Shown here: in pieces, positions 48,001 to 57,000 of the stretch
Numbering within the stretch: position 1 is the stretch's first letter
Layout: each line of letters opens with the position of its first letter
Source of the DNA: Todiramphus chloris collaris
Lineage: Eukaryota > Chordata > Aves > Coraciiformes > Alcedinidae
Direction of reading: 5' to 3'
NCBI GenBank assembly: GCA_025345505.1
Contig: JANVCC010000030.1
Span: 12,687,059-12,751,058 of the forward strand
DNA length: 64,000 bases
The notes under the pieces: generated by a model
Told to the model about the DNA's origin: nothing
Database searches by the model: none
Seen by the model: the letters and a program-made list of their open reading frames with translations, nothing else
Position numbers and translations under genes: made by a program

Positions 48001-51000
48001 GTCCCTGCTCAGAGAAGGGGGAAGAGCATCCTGCATGTACTGGGGGTTGAGACTTGCCCTGGGTGGCAGGATAGCCCGTGCGGGCCCTGCTGCTTCCATG
48101 CTCTATCACAGCAGTTTTGGTGCTGTTGTTTCACCCCAGGTTGGATATGTTGTTAAGGAAAAATCAGCCCGGATGGATGTTGCTTTCCGTTGGGATGGTT
48201 TTTGTCCTTGGGAACTGTCTCCAGCACACAGTCCCCTGCCCTGGGGTGCCTGGGTTTGGGGGCAGAGGTCTCTGGTCCCCTTGGCTGGAGATGTTGCACT
48301 GGGAGCGGGACACCAGTGGGGCCCCCAGTGCTGGGTGCCTCAAGCTCGCCGATGACGGGATGCTTGGCGCCAGCCCTTTGCTTTTGGCAGGGGCGATGTG
48401 ATTTGGGATGGCCTGTGACGTGAGGCTGGGGCCAGGGCGGCTTCTCTGCTGGCTTTGAGAGCAGCATAGCTGTCAGCCGTGCCGCTGTGGTTGGTCGGGG
48501 AGAGCTCAGCCTCTGTGGGGCTGCGGCTCTGCCGAGGGACCAGAGCCTCCAGCACCATCGGTAGTAGCACAGCCCTGACTTTGGGGGCAGGTTGCTTGTT
48601 GCCCCATCTCCTTGCATCAGTCTTGAGAGCTGATGATCTGGCTTATCCTGGTGCAGATACTGGTGCTAGGCATCCATGGCTGGGTGAAGAGCCCATGCTT
48701 TAAAAGCGTGTGCTGGGGTGCCCACTCCTGGGGTACTGGTTTCCTTCTTGCTTGGGCTGGGAGATCTTACTCTGTATGAGGTGTCTGCTCTTTCCCAGCA
48801 GGGTTTGGGTGCAAGGTGACTTAATTTCCAGGCAGCATCTGGGCAGTGCCAAGATAGGGCATCCTGAGGCAGGACCGAGGGCTCCTCAGTGCATTGCTGC
48901 AGCCCAGGGCCAGGTCCCCTCTCCGCATCCCCCTAGCCGGGCAGAGACCCACACAGTGGCTTTCCCAGTGCCTTTAATTTCCCCCCCTTCAAGCCTCAGC
49001 TTCTTCCCCAGAGCACAGGGAAGCCGCACGGAGCCGCGGGCACGTCTCCATCCGGCAGCCTGCCCTCTCGCTGGGCAGAAGCGGCAGCGTCCTCACGTTT
49101 CTCTGGGAAAGTTGCGCCGCGCTTCTAGGATCACATTTTCCGCCATATGATCATGTGTGTTTTAAGTGGAAACAGCTGAAGAAGGGCTGGGAGAAGCCAG
49201 GGCCGCAGCTCCCTTCTCTGCTCTCAGCTGGATGTTCCCTCAGCCCGTTTCGGCACCGCCGAGCAGGCTCTCGGCACCCGCGGAGCGGGGAGAGGTGCAG
49301 ATGCAGCCCCGCAGAGCTGGGGTTTCGGCGCTGCCGCCCCGGGGAGCTGCTGAGGCTTCACGGCACAGGCGAGGAGTGCTCTGGAGTGCCAGATGGCATT
49401 TTAATAAATAACAATACCCAGTTACTGCTTAGATGGGATAAGCCCTGTTGTAAATCTCCCCCTTTCCCCAGACTTTCAGTGGCCTTTGAAGATCTCCTCC
49501 TCCTCCTCCTCCTCTTTATCTCCATCCAGAGCCAGGATTAGACCTCGCATTCAGCCCTGTTACAATGCAGCTTGTATCCCGGTCCCTCGGGAGCCGAGGG
49601 CTCATCCCGCCCGGCTGAAGGCAGTTTCTTTGGCATGCTTTGTAATGTGATACGCCAGGCTGGTATCTGGCGCTCTAGTCCTGAGTTGCCACAGCATTGA
49701 TTTGGCATCTCATTCTCAGCCTCATTATCTTTATTTAATTAGCACACGGCCCTTCTGGGGGTTGTGTCGCTTCCCACACGCTCCCCACCACGCAGAGCTG
49801 CCGCAGAGGCAGCTCTTGCAGGACGAAGAGGAGCTACTGGCCAGGAAGGGGGACGAAGGCTCCCACGTGCCTCTGCAGGCAGTGGTGGGCTGCCTTTGCC
49901 ACCTCACACCCCGAGCCCTGCAGCCCCTGGGGTTCAGCTTGTCCCCCATACTGGCCTTTTTCCTTTTGGTTTGCAAGCACCCAAACCATTCAGGGGATTT
50001 GGTCTCGAGGCTCTCCCCACGTTGCACAGCTGGGAGTTTCCCCCAAGCAGTGCAGGGCTCCTGGCACAGAACAGCTTAACTCTCCGAAATGCTCCTGGGC
50101 ATGTGCTCCCCGTGCTGGATTCGCTGGGGGGGGTTCCACCCCTCGTGTAGCTGGCTTCACCTGAAGACAGAAAGGTTTGGGGTCTGGCTCACCCCCGTGC
50201 CAGGGCTAGCAGCAAGCCCCCTCCCCGATGCCCATGAGAGGTCCTTCGGAGGGGCCACAGTTCCCCAAGAGCCTGTGCCCCGCTCAGGCAGGGGACTGAG
50301 GCTCTGTGGTGCAGCCGATGGACACCCAAAACATGAAAGCATCTGTGGAGAGTGTGCAGCATGATGTTGCCGTGCTCTCCTCGGGCCCGTTTCTCAGCCG
50401 TTTTGCTATTCCATTTCTGATGGCACCAGGCGCTGTGTGTTTGGGCACAGTCAGGAGGTGATAGCACGTCAGGCTGGGGCCAGTATCTGAATTTTTGTGA
50501 CAATAAATTTCCCCTTGCAATCAGTGACTAATGGAAACATCACCCCGAATTAAAAAAAAAAAAAAAAAAAAAAAAATGCCAAGCAAGCATTGCACTTGCC
50601 AACTGTTTGCAGCTTTGCGTTGCAACACGGGCTTGCTGCATGAAACCCAGGAAGTGAAACTGCCTGCGATTAATTGCGAGGCTCCCAGATCAAAGGCAGC
50701 TCGGCAGTGCAGGCAGGGGAGAGCTGCCGGTTTACAGCCCGGCAGCTCCACAATGGGTTACTTGTAACACGGTCGAGGAAATCTGCCCCTGCTATCCTGC
50801 CTGTGACCTGCTGTGACTCGAGAGGCAGCTTTGCTTATTGAAAAAAATTTTTTTTTCTTTAAAAAAAAAAAAAAAAAATTGGTTTCCTCTCTCTTCTTTG
50901 GATGCCACTGTTCAAACCCTTGAGGGCTTTTTCCCTTCTGTCCCCTTCACATTTACTCTGTTCACTTTTGGACTGTGCTAGCATGAAATATTTCCACCCA

Positions 51001-54000
51001 AAGAGTGATATATTTAAAAACAAAAAAAAAACCTTCAAGTGCCTTTTAAGAGAGACTTAAAAAGAGAGTTACCACCTCAGCTGTAGCCAGGCTGTTGCTT
51101 CCACAGCTCTAATCCATCTGCAGCCGCTTACGAAAGCGGGAAGGGAGCGAGCCATGCAGGTTCGTAAAGCACAGATCGTCCCAGGCAAACTCGATTGCTG
51201 CCTTTAAAGAAATTACAGGGTTGCTGGACGAAGGGATGTGATCGGTTTAATTTATCTAGGCTCATGCAAGGCGTTCTGCTTCAGTCCTATGGGGAGAGAA
51301 ATGGCTGGAAGGATGCTGCCCGGGCTGGAATAGCATCGTGTGGGTAGGAAAGCAGTCAAGACCTGAAACAGAGTAGTCCAGGACTGGTATTTTGCGATGG
51401 GCCGTGGGTTCTTCCTCTCTCCTTCCCTTTCCCAAGGGAGGGGACCCCGAAGTTTTGGGGCAGTGCACGGGGTTCGTTGCTGCTTGCCTGCATCCCGTGC
51501 GGCAATGGAGGCTGCCTGCGGGATGAGTCACTGCTCTCCACTCCTGCCAGGAGAGTTTTATTTCGGTGTTTTTTGCAGCTCCCTCCCTTGGACTTTATTC
51601 ACCAGGGCGGGGATAGTATTTGGGAAGGGTGCCTTTCTCTTCCTCCAGCCCTGTGGTGCAGCATTGCGAGGCACAATCGGGCCCTAGAGGTGGGTGACCA
51701 GTTGAAATCGGGGAGAGGAGATGCCAGAAGCAGCTGGATGGGCAGCAGCGTGTGCCGTGCCGTGCTGGGTGTGTGATGCCCCAGGGAGTGTGCAGGGACA
51801 GTTCTGCAGCAGCCCCAGGGCTGCGTTACTGCCCCCCTGCCTCTCACACTCCACATAAACCCCCGCTTCAACCGATTCCTGCTGTCAGGGCAGGCAGTGT
51901 CTTCTTCCCATTAAACCACAGCTCCTCTCGAGTCCGAGGAGCTCTGCTTTGGTTCCCTGACCTGTTATCCTGTGGCTGTCAGTGACTGTCATGTTCTCCC
52001 CGGAGGTGACCGCAGCCCGGCACCAGGAGATGTGAGCTGTGTGCAGAGGTTCAGGGCTGTTATTTTATTTGAGGACACTTCAGCAGGAAAAGTGCTTATG
52101 CAAACCTCTCAGTGGGCAGAGGGGAGCCTGGCTCCCCGGCTCTGGTTGGCTGGAGTCACGTTCCCTCTCCGGAGCTCCCAAGCTAGTTCCCCAGCATGCC
52201 GGCCAAGATAGTGGTTGTTGTACAGGCAGTTTCTTGCAGAGAAGAGATGACACAGCGGCTTATCCACCGGGGACCTGGGATCAGCTTTCAGCTTGGTTAC
52301 AGCCTTCAAATGTGGCGGCTGAGAGCTGTCACGCTGCCACCGAGGTCTTTATGCCCTGATTTATTAAGTGGAGTCAGAAACTTAAACGCTGGCGTGCATC
52401 TGGGCCTTGGTCCCTCTCCTGTGCTTCCCCTGCTTAACAGGGCTGCACTGGGACTCGTGCCTCTCCTTCCAGGGTGGCATGAGGTGCAAAGAAATGACCT
52501 TCATCCCCTGTGCCTGCGCAGAGCACTTCTGTGGCGTGGGAGGCTCTGCCTGTCCCCTCCTCCCATGTCTGGGCGCACAGGAGGTCACGGTCCCCTCCAC
52601 ACCCATCACCCACCGGGCACCACCCGGCACTGGGCGTGCAGGAGGCTGAGCTCTACCCTCCCTCGAGCATCCTTTGCGGGGAGCACCTCGTTGTCCCTGT
52701 TTGCCACTCTCCGGCTGTCGGTTTCTCAAAGCTCTGGTTACTCCAGCTTCACTTTCCCCCCAACGAGCCTGTTATTTCAGGGGGTTTTGTCCCTGATGGA
52801 TCTGGGCTCCTGTCCATAACCAAAGCATGTTTGGCAGCTTTCTGAGCCCAGAGCGTTCCTGTCCAAGAGGTTTCAGTCATCTCTCATTCCTCAGCAATCT
52901 GGTTCCTTATGTGTGAATCTGCATCCACCCAGTTCGAACCGCCCCGGACTCCATCTAGGGTGGGTCCGGCTGTGCCGAGGCTGCTCCGCTACCCCTGGGC
53001 AGCTGCTGTCCACATCTTTGCCTTCTGTGGTGGTGAGGGTGGCCCAGACTCGGGGCACGGGAGCCCTGGACCTGCTCAATGTGGGGGAGTCTTGTGTCGC
53101 TCGCAGAGGAGCAGGTCTGCACACTCTTTGCCCTCCGGCCTGTGCGGCCAGGATGGGTTAAGCTTTCATTTCCAAAGGGAAGGCCCAGAGGCTGGGTGAA
53201 CTCAGGTCAAGGAGCTGGAGCAAGTCAAGCCGTGTGGTCAATCCTGTTTTGACCGAAGAAGAGTCTCCTTGCCGGAAGGCTCACACCCTGGGAGCAGGAA
53301 GCAGTTCCTGACACCCATCCAGGCAGAGGGACTGGAGACTGAGGTCCCCTCCTTGGCAGCGGGGTGACTCCCCCATGATGGGGCTGGAGAGCAAGATTCC
53401 CTCCTTAGCAGCAGGATGAATCCCCCGTGATGGATCTGCCTGCACATCCCCCTGCCTAGCAGCACCACAGCGGAACAAGGCTTCTCCCCTGGGGCTGCCG
53501 CTGCTTGGTGCCTAGGCAAACTGGGGGGCCAGGATGGCACCCCAGAGCTGTTTGTGAGTCCCCATGGGGCCAGCCTGGCAGTGTGTGACTCAGCAGCACT
53601 CCACACCCCACATGTGGGGCTGCAACCAGCCGGAAAACTTCCAGGGAGGGTGTTGGGAGATGCCTCATAGCAGGAAACTTCCTCCTTCCACAACTCAATG
53701 AAGCACCAGAAAACCTCCTGTTTACAGGGTGATGTGGGACAGGCGTGGGGGGGTGGGACAGGCCTACTGGGAGGGTTACAGGAGCTGCCCTAACCCCAGC
53801 AGAATGAAGAGGCTGCTCTCTTCTCTGGGGCCATGAGTACTGATGCCACCCCAGCTGCGGCAAATGGGGTGATGCCAAAGCACCGGTGGGTTTCTCACCA
53901 CTTTGGCCAGCTGCAAACGCAGAGCACAGGATTCACTTCCTTGGGGCAGCACTGTGATAAATGAGGCTATTTCGAGGTGCAGATCAGGTTCCTGAGGCTC

Positions 54001-57000
54001 TCTGCCCCTTGGCTCAAGTGCCATTAGTCCTTTCACATGCCCCTTGTTACGACTAAACACCCTGTGGTGCCAGCCGGGACGGATCCCAGGACTTGTGGCT
54101 CCTTGAAGGACCCTGATCGTAAGCAAGAGTAGGAGGTGGCAGTGATGCTGAAGCAGCTCTTTATCCAAGGACCTGCAGGAATGTTTTAATCTCTCTCGGC
54201 ACTCCACTTGAGCCAGCCTTGGGAGGTGCCACCACCCTGGGACTGAGAAGTGTCTGAAGAGCCTGAGGCGGAAGGTTTGGGGCTGAGTGGCTATGTTTTG
54301 GGCATGGAGGCCTCTCACAGGGGTTGCTGCAGTCAGGGCTGAGGGGTCCTTTCCTTCACAGCCTTATTTCTGCAGAGAATGGATAACTGACCCTATGGAG
54401 GGTGCTGGATCTGGAAACCAGCTGGGGAAGGGAGCATGGCAAAGCCCTTAGGAGGTGGAGTGAAGAAAGTAAAGTGAGGATGTGCTTTCCTGGCTAGACC
54501 TGCCCTGACCCCATACTTTGGTAGTGATCAACTCTTCCCATCTCTGGCTGCCCTGGGTCTGCTGCCAGCGCACAGCGTCTCATGGGCAGAGCTTGCCTAT
54601 GCTGGCAGGTGCCCCTGCCCTGTGCCAGCAGCCTGCCCTCGCTTACCCTGCCCTGCCAGGGACACTGCGTCCCTGGGCACAGCTGACAGCGGCGGGGAGG
54701 CTGCTAGGTAGCCTCTGGTCCTCAAGCCACTGATGGGAGATTTTGCAGAGAGACAAGAAGGGTCTGCCCAGCCTCGGCAGCAACAGTGGATGTTTTCTGG
54801 GTGCAATTTATAATTCAGGTCTGTTTTCCTATCCTACAGCATGTAGCCCAGGAACCTTCAAATCTAAGCAGGGGGAAGGTCCCTGCTCTCCCTGCCCTCC
54901 CAACAGCCGGACCACCTCCGGAGCAGCAATGGTCTGCACGTGTCGAAACGGCTTTTTCCGGGCAGACACGGACCCCGCAGACAGCGCCTGCACCAGTGAG
55001 TCCTGCCCTGAGCAAGGAGGGGAGGCGAGGGGAGCTGTGGAGGTGGTGGGGGGTCTGTGTCAGGGGTGGAGGGAGTGTGCTGTGCCCACACCAGAGGTGA
55101 ACCGGGCATGGGGGCACACCATCCTTGACGCCCACAATCCCCCCGCAGGCGTCCCCTCCGCCCCTCGCAGTGTCATCTCCAACGTGAACGAGACGTCACT
55201 GGTGCTGGAGTGGAGCGAGCCGCAGGACACTGGCGGGCGGGATGACCTGCTCTACAACGTCATCTGCAAGAAGTGCAGCGTGGAGCGGCGCCTGTGCACC
55301 CGCTGCGACGACAACGTGGAGTTCGTGCCGCGCCAGCTCGGCCTCACCGAGCGTCGCATCTACATCAGCAACCTGATGGCCCACACCCAGTACACCTTCG
55401 AGATCCAGGCTGTGAATGGCATCTCCAACAAGAGCCCTTACTCTCCCCATTTTGCCTCTGTCAACATCACCACCAACCAGGCAGGTCAGTGGAGCTGCCG
55501 GAGAGCAGGGGTTGGCTCTCCACTGCAGAGCAGGGATTTCTTCCTGACAGCCTCGAAGGCTGCAGTCCTTTGTGGTGCTGCATTACTGGCTCTCCACGCC
55601 TGCATCTAATCCCCTGTGTAAAATCTCCTCCCCGTTTAACATGTATCCCTTGAGGAGATGAGATCAGAACGCAGGCAGGCAGAGAAGGGCAGGACTGGCA
55701 GATGCTTCGAAGAGCTCTGGATCTCCTAGACCTACTCCAGAGATGTGCCGGCTGCGAAGGGAGGAGGAAGGAAGGAAATGAGATTTCTCCCCTGTGGGCC
55801 TGGGAAGGCTCAGCACCAGCCCAAACCTTCACAGCCAGCTGAGTGCTCTGCCGTTCCCTCCTTCCTCCTGCTCTGGCCCAGCTCCAGCGTGCTGGTAATC
55901 TCCAGCCACCGCGCTCTGATCTGATTTCACGGGTCTCGTCAGTGGGGTGGAGCGGAGCACAGAGCTCCCGGCAGGTGGAGGAGGGGAGGGAGCCCCAGTT
56001 TGGGCTGACAGGACCCTTCCCCAGACCAGTTTTCAGCTAGGTGTGGGGTGAAGTGTTACCTCGGTGCTATTTCTGAGGCTCCCATTGGTCTCTTATCACC
56101 TTAGGTGCAAGATGCTGATATCACACCTCCCTAAAGAGACCCGTGGGAGGCCAGTCTCAAAGCTTTGCCATGCCTTTCCACCAGGGTTATCCAAGCAGGT
56201 CCTAGGCAGAGTCCCCTACACGGATGCGGGATGGTGGAGGGGGCAGCCTGGCACAGATGGCTCATTCCTCCCCTGCCCTCTTTCCTAGCCCCATCTGCTG
56301 TGCCCACGATGCACCTGCACAGCAGCACTGGGAACAGCATGACGCTGTCATGGACTCCTCCAGAGAGACCAAACGGCATCATTCTCGACTATGAGATCAA
56401 GTACTCGGAGAAGGTAAAGCAGGAGGCAAAGCAGCCTTTCCTCTCCTCCAGCCTTTCCAGTTGGCTGTCAGCCCCATGGCAAAGGGGGGTCCCCACCTCG
56501 GGGACGTGGAAGCCAGCAAAGAGGGGTTTGCTTCGCAGAGCAATCAGAGCCCACATGTCTCCCTTACAGCAAGGCCAGAGCGATGGCATCGCCAACACGG
56601 TCACCAGCCAGAAGAACTCGGTGCGGTTGGATGGGCTGAAGGCCAATGCTCGGTACATGGTGCAGGTGCGGGCGCGCACGGTGGCTGGGTACGGCCGCTA
56701 CAGCCTCCCCACGGAGTTTCAGACAACTGCGGAGGATGGTAGGTACCAGGACTGGGCTGCCTCCATCCCACAGCCCTCCTATGCGTGCTCCTTCCTCTGC
56801 TCAGTTTTGATTCTTTCTTCTCCCTCCATCAGGCTCCACCAGCAAGACTTTCCAGGAGCTGCCTCTGATCGTGGGTTCGGCCACTGCAGGGCTGCTGTTT
56901 GTCATCGTGGTGGTGATCATCGCAATCGTCTGCTTCAGGTACTGGCTTTGCAGGGCGTGGGGGTTCAGAGATGGATTTGGGGGGGTGCTCATATCTGCCC

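Larger units (their letters stand above)
47381..54839 (+). other. EPHB3: EPHB3 intron 3 (7.5 kb)
   Basis: GTATGT...CTACAG. It contains the regulatory-looking block 50480-50760 with a perfect TCF/LEF motif, another AT-richer block at 51040-51270, a 25-base A tract (50552-50576), an A/T tract at 50838-50880 and a two-copy 52-bp duplication at 53332-53434. Nothing else coding was recognised. Confidence 0.92.

Noticed and set aside
53776-54318. A 180-codon - strand frame in intron 3
   Set aside because: Looked less compositionally biased than most, but no family, start context or splice support could be found.
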